This document shows, piece by piece, positions 1 to 6,080 of a stretch of DNA of 6,634 nucleotides (the stretch's first letter is position 1; every line of letters starts with the position of its first letter). Origin of the DNA: Armatimonadetes bacterium RBG_19FT_COMBO_69_19. GTDB lineage: Bacteria; Sysuimicrobiota; Sysuimicrobiia; Sysuimicrobiales; Kaftiobacteriaceae. The notes under the pieces are model-generated. The model ran no database searches, was not told the origin of the DNA, and was given only the letters and a program-made list of their open reading frames with translations. Made by a program: the position numbers and the translations under genes. The DNA is taken from positions 1 through 6,634 of the forward strand of contig MENB01000135.1 of the NCBI GenBank assembly GCA_001768125.1. The letters run 5' to 3'.

Positions 1-1397
1 TCCTCCATCGCGTAGCGCACGCCCTCGCGCCCGATGCCGCTCTGGCGGTTGCCCCCGTAGGGCATGTGGTCGACCCGGAAGGTGGAGGTGTCGTTCACGA
101 TGATCCCGCCGAAGTTCAGCCAGCGCATCGCCTGGAACAGGCGGTCGAGGTTCTTCGTGAAGACCGAGGCCTGCAGCCCGTAGACCGTGGCATCCGCCTG
201 GCGGAGGGCCTGCTCGAAGTCGTCGTACGCGATGACCGAGGCTACCGGCGCGAACGTCTCCTGCGCGACGACCTTCATCTCCGGCTTCACGTTCGTCAGC
301 ACCGTGGGCCAGTACACGGGGCCCTCCCGGCGGCCGCCGGCGGTGACCGTCGCGCCGGCGCTCTTCGCCTCGTTCACCCATCCTTCGATGCGCACGGCCT
401 CGCGCTCGTCGATCATCGGACCCACGTCCACGCGCTCGTCCAGCGGATCGCCCACAACCATCCCCCGGGCCGCCTGGGTGAAGCGCTCCAGGAACGGCTC
501 GTGGATGGTGCGGTCGCTGAAGATGCGCTGGACGGAGAGGCAGACCTGCCCCGAGTTGTAGTAGGCGCCGACCGCGCAGCGCTTCGCGACGAATTCCAGA
601 TCCGCGTCGGGCGCGACGATCACCGGGGAGGTGTTGCCCAGCTCGAGGGTGATCTTCTTGATGCCCGCCCGCGAGGTGATCTGCCGGCCGACCTCCGCGC
701 TGCCGGTGAAGGTGACCTTGGCGACGCGGTCGTCGGTGACGAGCCAGTCCCCGACGCTGCCGCCCGGTCCGGCGATGAGGTTGATGGCGCCCGCGGGGAG
801 GCCCGCCTCCACCAGCGTCTCGACGAGCAGCACGGACGTGAGCGGCGTCCACGAGGCCGGCTTCAACACGACGGTGTTTCCGGCGGCCAGCGCCGGGGCC
901 ACCTTGTGCGCCACCAGGTTCAGCGGAAAGTTGAACGGCGCGATCGCCGCGACGACCCCGACCGGCCGGCGGATGAAGAAGCCGAAGTACCCTTCACCGG
1001 CGGGGGACGCATCGAGGGGCACGGTCTCCCCGTGCAGACGCTTCGCTTCCTCGGCGGCGAAGGTGAAGGTGCTGATCCCGCGGTCCACCTCGACGCGGGC
1101 GAACTTGAGCGCTTTGCCCGCCTCGGCAGCGATGGTCCGCGCGAATTCCTCCCGGCGGCTCTGGATGAGGTTCGCCGCGGCCTGGAGGATGGCCGCCCGC
1201 CGGTGCGCGGGCAGATCGGCCATCGTCTGCGCGGCGCCGGCCGCCGCGGTGACGGCCGCGTCCACGTCATCCCGGCTGGCCGTGGGGATCGTGCCGATGA
1301 CCTCTCCGCTGTACTTGTTCCGGACGGGGATCGGCTCTCCGCCCCCGGTCCACCGGCCGCCGATGAACAGTTTCCGCTCGGCCTGCTGCACCACCAT
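1..1397 (-). CDS. NAD(P)-dependent aldehyde dehydrogenase (C-terminus cut by window edge)
   Basis: Oxidises an aldehyde to the carboxylate with NAD(P)+, presumably in the cytoplasm; the substrate cannot be read from sequence. Translating the minus strand from the ATG at 1397 gives 465 residues with the full ALDH core. Visible are PFNFPLN with the oxyanion Asn at residue 156, the cofactor Lys in VVLKPAS near 179, FTGSAEVG at 230-237, the general base Glu252 in TLELGNTSP and the catalytic Cys286 in SGQVCLSVQRIF. The 34-residue Glu-Cys spacing is standard. The last visible residues (GREGVRYAMEE) are the usual near-terminal motif, so only some 10-20 residues are probably missing. GAGGAG at 1406-1411 (read on the minus strand), 8 nt before the ATG, fixes the start. 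The GQVC-SVQRI style resembles the lactaldehyde/phosphonoformaldehyde/GapN-like ALDH clade, but that placement is inference. It is transcribed divergently from acetoacetyl-CoA synthetase. Confidence 0.95.
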   Translation of the reverse strand, partial: MVVQQAERKLFIGGRWTGGGEPIPVRNKYSGEVIGTIPTASRDDVDAAVTAAAGAAQTMADLPAHRRAAILQAAANLIQSRREEFARTIAAEAGKALKFARVEVDRGISTFTFAAEEAKRLHGETVPLDASPAGEGYFGFFIRRPVGVVAAIAPFNFPLNLVAHKVAPALAAGNTVVLKPASWTPLTSVLLVETLVEAGLPAGAINLIAGPGGSVGDWLVTDDRVAKVTFTGSAEVGRQITSRAGIKKITLELGNTSPVIVAPDADLEFVAKRCAVGAYYNSGQVCLSVQRIFSDRTIHEPFLERFTQAARGMVVGDPLDERVDVGPMIDEREAVRIEGWVNEAKSAGATVTAGGRREGPVYWPTVLTNVKPEMKVVAQETFAPVASVIAYDDFEQALRQADATVYGLQASVFTKNLDRLFQAMRWLNFGGIIVNDTSTFRVDHMPYGGNRQSGIGREGVRYAME

Positions 1398-1479
1398 CTG
1401 GATCACTCCTCGCCCTGACGAACCTGGTCCCTGTTAGTTTCGTGGGGCCAGGGCCTAAGCCCTCGGGAGGCCGCGGGGC

Positions 1480-1485
1480 TATAGT
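1480..1485 (+). promoter_or_regulatory. Possible -10 element of acetoacetyl-CoA synthetase promoter
   Basis: TATAGT matches five of six bases of the sigma-70-type -10 consensus in otherwise very GC-rich DNA. Transcription starting about 7 nt downstream would give a short leader of about 13 nt that still contains the AGAGGT ribosome binding site. No recognisable -35 hexamer lies 16-18 bp upstream, so this remains a tentative call. Confidence 0.35.
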
Positions 1486-1492
1486 GAAGGAA

Positions 1493-1498
1493 AGAGGT
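1493..1498 (+). promoter_or_regulatory. Ribosome binding site deciding the acetoacetyl-CoA synthetase start
   Basis: AGAGGT lies 6 nt before the ATG at 1505. It supports that start over the in-frame GTG at 1484 and over longer extensions of the open frame back to 1442, whose added residues (Gly/Pro-rich) do not resemble the family's N-terminus. Confidence 0.65.
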
Positions 1499-1504
1499 AC
1501 CGGG

Positions 1505-3472
1505 ATGAAACGGCCGCTGTGGCAGCCCGACGAGCACCGCCGCCGCCGGGCGAACCTCACACGATTCGTCGCCCAGGTCAACGAGACGTATCGTCCTGGA
1601 GTCGGGGGTTATCCCGACCTCTGGAAGTGGTCGGTGGAGCATCTCCCGGAGTTCTGGGCGGCGATGTGGGAGTTCGCCGGGATCCGGGCGTCCCAGCGCT
1701 ACACCAGGGTCGTCGACGACCTGACGCGCTTCCCGGGCGCGACCTGGTTCCCCGGGGCGCGGCTGAACTTTGCCGAGAACCTGCTCCGGTACGACGATAC
1801 CCGGATGGCCTTCATCTTCAGAGGTGAGGGAGATCGGTCGTCGTCGATGACCTACGCCGAGCTGCGTGGAGCGGTGGCCCGGGTGTCCGCGGCGCTGCGG
1901 GCCCTGGGCATCCGGCCGGGAGATCGCGTCGCCGCCTACATGCCGAACCTCATCGAGACCGCCGTGGCCATGCTGGCCGCGACGAGCCTCGGCGCGGTGT
2001 GGGCGTCCTGCGCCACCGACATCGGCGCGGCCGCCGCCCTGGACCGGCTCGGCCAGGTGGAGCCTAAAGTCTTGTTCACCGTCGACGGGTACGTCTACAA
2101 GGGTGAGCGCTACGACACGCGGGGCAAGGCCGCCGAAGTGGCGCGCGGGATCCCGGGTCTCAAGCGGGTGGTCGTCGTGCCCAATGCGACGGATCACCCC
2201 GATCTCGGCCCGATTGCGGGTGCGGTGCGCTACGACGTGTTCGCGGGCGGAGGTCCTCCGCCCGCGCTGGTCTTTGAGCAGTTGCCCTTCGACCACCCCG
2301 TGTACATCATGTTCTCCTCCGGCACCACGGGGAAACCCAAGTGCCTGGTCCAGGGCGCGGGCGGCGTCCTCATCAACCACCTCAAGGAACTCCTGCTGCA
2401 CACCGACCTGACGCGGGACGATGTGATCACGTATCTCACGACCTGCAGCTGGATGATGTGGAACTGGCTGGTGAGCTCGCTCGCCGTGGGAGCGACGGTC
2501 CTGCTCTACGACGGCAGCCCGGCCTATCCCGACCCCGGCGCGATGTGGAAGCGGGTCGAGGATGACCGCGTCACCGTCTTCGGCTGCAGCGCCAGCTACA
2601 TCACCGCCCTGCGCAGCCAGGGCCTCCGCCCCGGCGCGGATCATGATCTGTCATCGCTGAAGGAGATCTCGCAGACGGGGTCGCCCCTGTCCATCGAGGG
2701 CTTCGAGTACGTGTATCGGGAGATCAAGGCGGACCTGCATTTCAATTCCGTCTCGGGCGGGACCGACATCAACGGGTGCTTCGCGGCGGGCAATCCCATC
2801 AGCCCGGTCTACGCCGGCGAACTGCAGGGGCCCGCGCTGGCCATGAAGGTCAGGGCGTATGACGACGACGGCCGCGCCGTGCTGGACCGGCCGGGTGAAC
2901 TCGTGTGCGAGGCGCCGTCCCCCTCGATGCCCCTGTACTTCTGGAACGATCCCGACGGCCGCAAATACCGCGAGGCGTATTTCGCCCATTACCCCGGCCA
3001 CGCGGTGTGGCGGCACGGGGATTACATCACGGTCCACAGCGACACGGGCGGGATCACCTTCCACGGGCGGTCGGACACGGTGCTGAAACCGTCCGGCGTG
3101 CGCATCGGGACGGCGGAGATCTACCGCGTGGTCGAGACGCTGGAAGGCGTGGCCGACAGCTTGGCAGTCGGCCAGGACTGGCACGGGGATCAGCGCATCA
3201 TCCTCTTCGTCAAGCTGGATGCGGGGCGCGTGTTGTCCGACGACCTTAAGGAGCGCATCCGCAGCACACTGCGGATGCGAGCTTCTCCGCGCCACGTTCC
3301 AGCAGTGATCCTGGATGCGCCGGACATCCCCTACACGCTGAACATGAAGAAGGTGGAGAGCGCCGTGATGAATATCATCAACGACCGGCCGGTGGTGAAC
3401 CGGGACGCGCTGGTGAACCCGGAATCGCTGGAGTACTTCGTGAAGATCCGTGAGGAGCTGCGCAACGCGTGA
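1505..3472 (+). CDS. Acetoacetyl-CoA synthetase (acetoacetate-CoA ligase)
   Basis: Activates acetoacetate with ATP and CoA to acetoacetyl-CoA, AMP and PPi (EC 6.2.1.16), feeding ketone-body carbon into thiolase or polyhydroxyalkanoate metabolism. The 655-residue protein has the normal family length and belongs to the ANL adenylate-forming superfamily. The N-terminal ACAS_N-type region includes FWAAMWEF and the ARLNFAENLL motif. The A3 phosphate-binding motif FSSGTTGKPK is at 270-279. SGGTDINGCFAAGNP starting near 417 is characteristic of acetoacetyl-CoA synthetases rather than acetyl-CoA synthetases. GDY is at 505-507, the hinge-region GRSD has Arg522, and KPSGVRIG begins at 528. The C-terminal catalytic lysine is in YTLNMKKVE, at 615. 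The adenylation core looks intact, so the enzyme should be active. coxG begins 10 nt after its stop, implying cotranscription. Two perfect inverted repeats lie inside the gene. Confidence 0.95.
   Translation: MKRPLWQPDEHRRRRANLTRFVAQVNETYRPGVGGYPDLWKWSVEHLPEFWAAMWEFAGIRASQRYTRVVDDLTRFPGATWFPGARLNFAENLLRYDDTRMAFIFRGEGDRSSSMTYAELRGAVARVSAALRALGIRPGDRVAAYMPNLIETAVAMLAATSLGAVWASCATDIGAAAALDRLGQVEPKVLFTVDGYVYKGERYDTRGKAAEVARGIPGLKRVVVVPNATDHPDLGPIAGAVRYDVFAGGGPPPALVFEQLPFDHPVYIMFSSGTTGKPKCLVQGAGGVLINHLKELLLHTDLTRDDVITYLTTCSWMMWNWLVSSLAVGATVLLYDGSPAYPDPGAMWKRVEDDRVTVFGCSASYITALRSQGLRPGADHDLSSLKEISQTGSPLSIEGFEYVYREIKADLHFNSVSGGTDINGCFAAGNPISPVYAGELQGPALAMKVRAYDDDGRAVLDRPGELVCEAPSPSMPLYFWNDPDGRKYREAYFAHYPGHAVWRHGDYITVHSDTGGITFHGRSDTVLKPSGVRIGTAEIYRVVETLEGVADSLAVGQDWHGDQRIILFVKLDAGRVLSDDLKERIRSTLRMRASPRHVPAVILDAPDIPYTLNMKKVESAVMNIINDRPVVNRDALVNPESLEYFVKIREELRNA
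2242..2266. repeat. Perfect 12-bp inverted repeat with a one-base centre, inside acetoacetyl-CoA synthetase
   Basis: The left arm CGCGGGCGGAGG (2242-2253) and the right arm CCTCCGCCCGCG (2255-2266) are exact reverse complements around a single T at 2254. As RNA it would fold into an about 11-bp, almost all-GC stem with a three-base loop. It encodes a Gly-Gly-Gly-Pro-Pro-Pro stretch just before the EQLPFDHP segment, in a linker where sequence constraint is expected to be low. Its function, if any, is unknown. Confidence 0.85.
3254..3279. repeat. Perfect 11-bp inverted repeat with a four-base loop, inside acetoacetyl-CoA synthetase
   Basis: CGCATCCGCAG (3254-3264) and CTGCGGATGCG (3269-3279) are exact reverse complements separated by CACA, an ideal tetraloop-sized spacer. 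It encodes RIRSTLRMR in the small C-terminal domain, about 190 bp before the stop codon. There is no T-tract after it, so it is not a standard intrinsic terminator. It could be chance, a pausing or RNA-stability hairpin, or the product of codon constraint. Confidence 0.85.
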
Positions 3473-3482
3473 GGAGGCGGCG

Positions 3483-3923
3483 ATGAAGGTCGAAGGGACG
3501 TACACGTTTGCGGCGAGCCGCGAGAAGGTCTGGGCGCTGCTGAACGACCCCGGCGTGCTCGCGCGGGCCACGCCCGGGGTGAAGGCGCTCGACCCCCAGG
3601 GGGCCGACACCTACAAGGCGACGATCGAGCTCGCCGTCGGCCCCGTCAAAGGCGCCTATGACGGGAAGATCAGCATCACCGACAAGACTCCGCCCGAGCG
3701 GATGACGCTGCGCATCGAAGGGGGCGGCAGGCCGGGCACGATCCGCGCGATCGGCGAGCTGCGCCTCGACGAGCAGGACGGCAAGACGATCGTCAGCTAC
3801 ACCGGCGACGCGCAGATCACCGGCCTCATCGCGAGCGTGGGCCACCGGCTGATCGGCGGCGTGGCGCGGCAACTGGCGGGTGAGTTTTTCAAGCGTTTGG
3901 AGCGCGAGGTCAACATGCGCTGA
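3483..3923 (+). CDS. coxG: CoxG-family SRPBCC protein (CO dehydrogenase subunit G-like), short form
   Basis: CoxG proteins help attach molybdenum CO dehydrogenase to the membrane and are linked to electron transfer to the quinone pool; relatives accompany other Mo hydroxylases. This 146-residue protein is one SRPBCC fold. It starts with the strand MKVEGTYTFAASREKVWALLNDP. The mid-region AVGPVKGAYDGKISITD follows, and it ends with the long helix containing GLIASVGHRLIGGVARQLAGEFF, which is typical of the family. GGAGG at 3473-3477, 5 nt before the ATG, sets the start and overlaps the end of the preceding gene's stop region. No signal peptide or membrane segment is visible. The C-terminal extension seen in Oligotropha-type CoxG (about 200 residues) is missing, and only 56 bp separate its stop from the next start. 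An unrelated SRPBCC ligand-binding role is possible, but the coxD-coxE neighbours favour CoxG. Confidence 0.88.
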   Translation: MKVEGTYTFAASREKVWALLNDPGVLARATPGVKALDPQGADTYKATIELAVGPVKGAYDGKISITDKTPPERMTLRIEGGGRPGTIRAIGELRLDEQDGKTIVSYTGDAQITGLIASVGHRLIGGVARQLAGEFFKRLEREVNMR

Positions 3924-3931
3924 CCTCGCGC
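3902..3931 (+). terminator. Perfect 11-bp inverted repeat spanning the coxG stop codon; terminator-like or operator
   Basis: GCGCGAGGTCA (3902-3912) and TGACCTCGCGC (3921-3931) are exact reverse complements around an 8-nt loop. The right arm begins with the coxG stop codon TGA. The stem is strong, but no T-run follows, so it is not a canonical intrinsic terminator. It may end or protect the 3' end of the upstream transcript, or serve as a protein-binding dyad 12 nt upstream of the putative coxD -35 element. The repeat is seen directly; its role is inferred. Confidence 0.55.
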
Positions 3932-3943
3932 GACATCGCTCAC

Positions 3944-3973
3944 TTGTTCGGGGGTTCGCCTATCCCGTATCAT
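3944..3973 (+). promoter_or_regulatory. Putative promoter of coxD giving a leaderless transcript
   Basis: TTGTTC at 3944-3949 (three of six -35 consensus bases, including TTG) is followed after 18 nt by TATCAT at 3968-3973 (five of six -10 bases). The -10 ends 6 nt before the coxD ATG at 3980, so transcription should start at or next to the A of the start codon. This is the geometry of leaderless genes in several high-GC phyla. The absence of a usable Shine-Dalgarno fits: the only purine run, GGAAG at 3974-3978, is one base from the ATG. Confidence 0.5.
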
Positions 3974-3979
3974 GGAAGC

Positions 3980-4930
3980 ATGCATCCCGAGATCACGCGC
4001 ATCCAGACGATGCTCGAGGCCCAGGGCTACGTGGCCGACCAGTCCCTGGCGACCTCCGTCTACCTCGCCATCCAGCTGCGCAAGCCGCTCCTGATCGAAG
4101 GCGCCGCCGGGGTCGGGAAGACCGAAGTGGCCAAGGTCATGGCCCGCGCGCTGGACACGGACCTCATCCGCCTGCAGTGCTATGAAGGCCTGGATGCCAC
4201 GACGTCGCTGTACGAGTGGAACTACCAGCGCCAGCTGCTGCATATCCGGCTGCAGGAGAAGAGCGACCTGCCGCTTGAGGTCCGCGAGCGCGAGATCTTC
4301 AGCGAGCCCTTTCTGCTGAAGCGCCCGCTGCTCGCCGCGATCACACATGACAAAGCCCCCGTGCTGCTGGTGGACGAAGCAGATCGCGCCGACGAGGAAT
4401 GGGAGGCCTTCCTCCTGGAGGTGCTCTCCGACTGGCAGGTGACGATTCCCGAGATCGGCACGATCAAAGCGAAGCACGTCCCCTACGTCGTGCTGACCAG
4501 CAACCGCACGCGGGAACTGGGCGACGCCCTGCGGCGGCGCTGCCTGTACCTGTGGATCGATTACCCGGCCTTCGACAAGGAGCTGGCCATCGTGCGACGC
4601 AAGGTGCCGGCCATCAACGAGCACCTCGCCGAGCAGATCGCCGCCTTCATGCAGTTCGTCCGCAAGACGAAGCTGGACAAGACGCCCGGGATCGCCGAGA
4701 CGCTCGACTGGAGCGCCGCGCTCATCGCCCTGCACCGCGATCATCTCGACGAAGACGCCATCGCGCAGACGCTGGGCGTGCTGTTCAAGCAGCGCGATGA
4801 CGCGGAGCGAGTCCGGACGCAATGGCTCGACCACCTGCTGGGCAGCGTGCGCTCGCTCGACCGGGAGCCGCGCCCCTGGACACAGGACGCGATCGACCGG
4901 GTGGCGGACCGGGCGAGCCCACGGCCATGA
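3980..4930 (+). CDS. coxD: MoxR-family AAA+ ATPase, CoxD-like chaperone
   Basis: CoxD-type MoxR ATPases act with a VWA partner (CoxE) to mature molybdenum hydroxylases; in CO dehydrogenase the CoxD family is implicated in building the Cu-S-Mo site. The 316-residue protein has Walker A GAAGVGKT at 41-48, Walker B VLLVDEADR at 128-136 (Asp132, Glu133), sensor-1 Asn175 in VLTSNRTRE, and arginine-finger candidates in LRRRC at 184-188, followed by a helical lid. Its N-terminus, MHPEITRIQTMLEAQGYVAD, matches the family, which favours ATG 3980. An in-frame TTG at 3944 would add 12 residues but lacks a ribosome binding site and lies in the putative -35. The stop overlaps the coxE start (ATGA), implying coupled translation of the two partners. 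MoxR assignment is firm; the CoxD subtype rests on the neighbours and sequence style. Confidence 0.93.
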   Translation: MHPEITRIQTMLEAQGYVADQSLATSVYLAIQLRKPLLIEGAAGVGKTEVAKVMARALDTDLIRLQCYEGLDATTSLYEWNYQRQLLHIRLQEKSDLPLEVREREIFSEPFLLKRPLLAAITHDKAPVLLVDEADRADEEWEAFLLEVLSDWQVTIPEIGTIKAKHVPYVVLTSNRTRELGDALRRRCLYLWIDYPAFDKELAIVRRKVPAINEHLAEQIAAFMQFVRKTKLDKTPGIAETLDWSAALIALHRDHLDEDAIAQTLGVLFKQRDDAERVRTQWLDHLLGSVRSLDREPRPWTQDAIDRVADRASPRP

Positions 4931-6072
4931 GCGCCCCGACGCGCCGTTACGGCGACCTGACCAGCCACGTGGTCGCGTTCTGCCGCCGCCTCCGCCTGCA
5001 CGGGCTGCCCGTCGGCCCGCGGGAAGCGGCCGACGCGTTGCGCGGACTCTCCGCGGTGGACGTCGGGGACCGCCGTGAATGCTACCTTGCGCTGCGGACG
5101 GTGCTGACCTCGCGCAAGGACGACCTGCCGGCCTTCGACCGGGTCTTCGAGGAGTTCTGGAATCCGCCGCAGCCCGAGGGTGACCACGGGCCGCAGGCGC
5201 CGAAGCCGCTCGACGGCGCGGGCGACGGATCCCAGCCGCCTCCCGCGCTGATGGAGTGGCTGGATGAGGCCCTGCAGACGCAGGGCGAGGAGTCGATGCC
5301 GGCCTACAGCCCCGTCGAGGCGCTCACGCAGAAAGACTTCAGCGCCTTCACCGCGGAGGAACTCAACGAGGTCACGCGTCTGGTGATCGCCATCGCCCGG
5401 CGCGTCGCGACCCGCCTCTCCCGCCGCACGCGCAGCGCCCAGCGCAGCGCGCGCGTGGACCTGCGCCGGACGATCCGCCACAGCCTGCGACGGGGCGGGG
5501 AGATCATCGACCTCGCCTACCGGCGGCGCAAGATCCAGAAGACGCGCGTGGTGCTGCTGGCCGACGTGAGCGGGTCGATGGACCTCTACAGCCGGTTCCT
5601 CATCCAGTTCATCTACGCCCTCCAGCATGCGCTCGGGCAGGTGGAGACGCTGGTCTTCAGCACCTCGCTCACCCGCATCACCGAGGCGATGTCGGAAGAC
5701 GACCTGCGCCAGGCGCTGGACGAGGTGGCCCGGCGCGTGCCGGACTGGTCCGGCGGGACGAAGATCGGCGCGAGCCTGCGCACGTTCCTCGATCGCTACG
5801 GGGTCGCGCTGCTCACCCCGCGGACGGTGGTCATCGTCATCAGCGACGGGTGGGACACCGGCGACATCGAGATCCTGGAAGCGGCCATGGCCGACCTGCG
5901 CCGCCGCATCGGGCGCGTGATCTGGCTGAACCCGCTGCTCGGGAGCCCCGGCTACGAGCCCATCTGCCAGGGGATGCGCGCCGCGCTGCCCTACGTGGAC
6001 GTCTTCGCCTCGGCGCACAACCTGGAGAGCCTGCGCCAGCTCGAGAAACACCTGGCGGTACGGCGGAGGTAA
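4927..6072 (+). CDS. coxE: CoxE-like VWA-domain protein
   Basis: CoxE-type proteins are the von Willebrand factor A partners of CoxD/MoxR ATPases in maturation of Mo hydroxylases; they are soluble and cytoplasmic. The 381-residue protein has an N-terminal helical region (HVVAFCRRLRLHGLPVGPRE onward). A Pro/Gly/acidic linker lies near 80-105, and an arginine-rich stretch around 160-200 precedes the VWA domain. The metal-ion-dependent adhesion site is complete: DVSGS at 213-217, Thr278 in SGGTKIG and Asp307 in VISDGWD. The segment WLNPLLGSPGYEPICQGMRAALPYVD is typical of the CoxE family. The start is the ATG overlapping the coxD stop; the open frame extends 35 codons further upstream, but that part lies inside coxD and is Pro/Gly-rich shadow sequence. 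No signal peptide or membrane segment is seen. Confidence 0.93.
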   Translation: MSAPTRRYGDLTSHVVAFCRRLRLHGLPVGPREAADALRGLSAVDVGDRRECYLALRTVLTSRKDDLPAFDRVFEEFWNPPQPEGDHGPQAPKPLDGAGDGSQPPPALMEWLDEALQTQGEESMPAYSPVEALTQKDFSAFTAEELNEVTRLVIAIARRVATRLSRRTRSAQRSARVDLRRTIRHSLRRGGEIIDLAYRRRKIQKTRVVLLADVSGSMDLYSRFLIQFIYALQHALGQVETLVFSTSLTRITEAMSEDDLRQALDEVARRVPDWSGGTKIGASLRTFLDRYGVALLTPRTVVIVISDGWDTGDIEILEAAMADLRRRIGRVIWLNPLLGSPGYEPICQGMRAALPYVDVFASAHNLESLRQLEKHLAVRRR

Positions 6073-6080
6073 GCCCGCAG

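Larger units (their letters stand above)
1398..1504. promoter_or_regulatory. Divergent intergenic region between aldehyde dehydrogenase and acetoacetyl-CoA synthetase
   Basis: These 107 bp hold the 5' signals of both divergent genes: the minus-strand ribosome binding site at 1406-1411 and the plus-strand one near 1493-1498. A small inverted repeat, AGGGC-CTAA-GCCCT, lies at 1450-1463 near the middle and could be an operator, but five-base arms are weak evidence in GC-rich DNA. I see no convincing -35/-10 pair for the minus-strand gene. The region must contain the start signals of both genes unless they are read through from further away, which their divergent orientation makes impossible. Confidence 0.6.

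Noticed and set aside
328..341. GC-only palindrome CCGGCGGCCGCCGG in the aldehyde dehydrogenase gene
   Set aside because: It is built from CCG/CGG codon-like repeats, has no loop, and is expected in such DNA.
66..1418. Long plus-strand open frame opposite the aldehyde dehydrogenase
   Set aside because: Its product is Arg/Gly/Asp/His-rich with no family motifs, while the minus strand encodes a complete ALDH core in the same interval. Long antisense frames are expected in GC3-rich DNA.
1450..1463. Inverted repeat AGGGC-CTAA-GCCCT as a firm operator
   Set aside because: Five-base arms in GC-rich DNA are not significant; mentioned only as a possibility in the divergent region.
1442..1504. Upstream extension of acetoacetyl-CoA synthetase by 21 codons, or a GTG start at 1484
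   Set aside because: The extra residues do not resemble the family N-terminus, and the AGAGGT site is correctly placed for ATG 1505.
1403..2644. 413-codon minus-strand open frame over acetoacetyl-CoA synthetase
   Set aside because: Low-complexity shadow sequence opposite a gene with clear catalytic motifs.
2651..3610. 319-codon minus-strand open frame spanning the end of acetoacetyl-CoA synthetase and the start of coxG
   Set aside because: No recognisable domain; it crosses the boundary of two well-supported plus-strand genes.
3944..3979. TTG start for coxD adding 12 residues
   Set aside because: No ribosome binding site lies before it, the added residues are not family-like, and the TTG fits better as part of a -35 hexamer.
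3797..6051. Two long minus-strand open frames over coxD and coxE
   Set aside because: Shadow composition (Arg, Gln, His, Asp, Ala) and complete, motif-bearing genes on the opposite strand.
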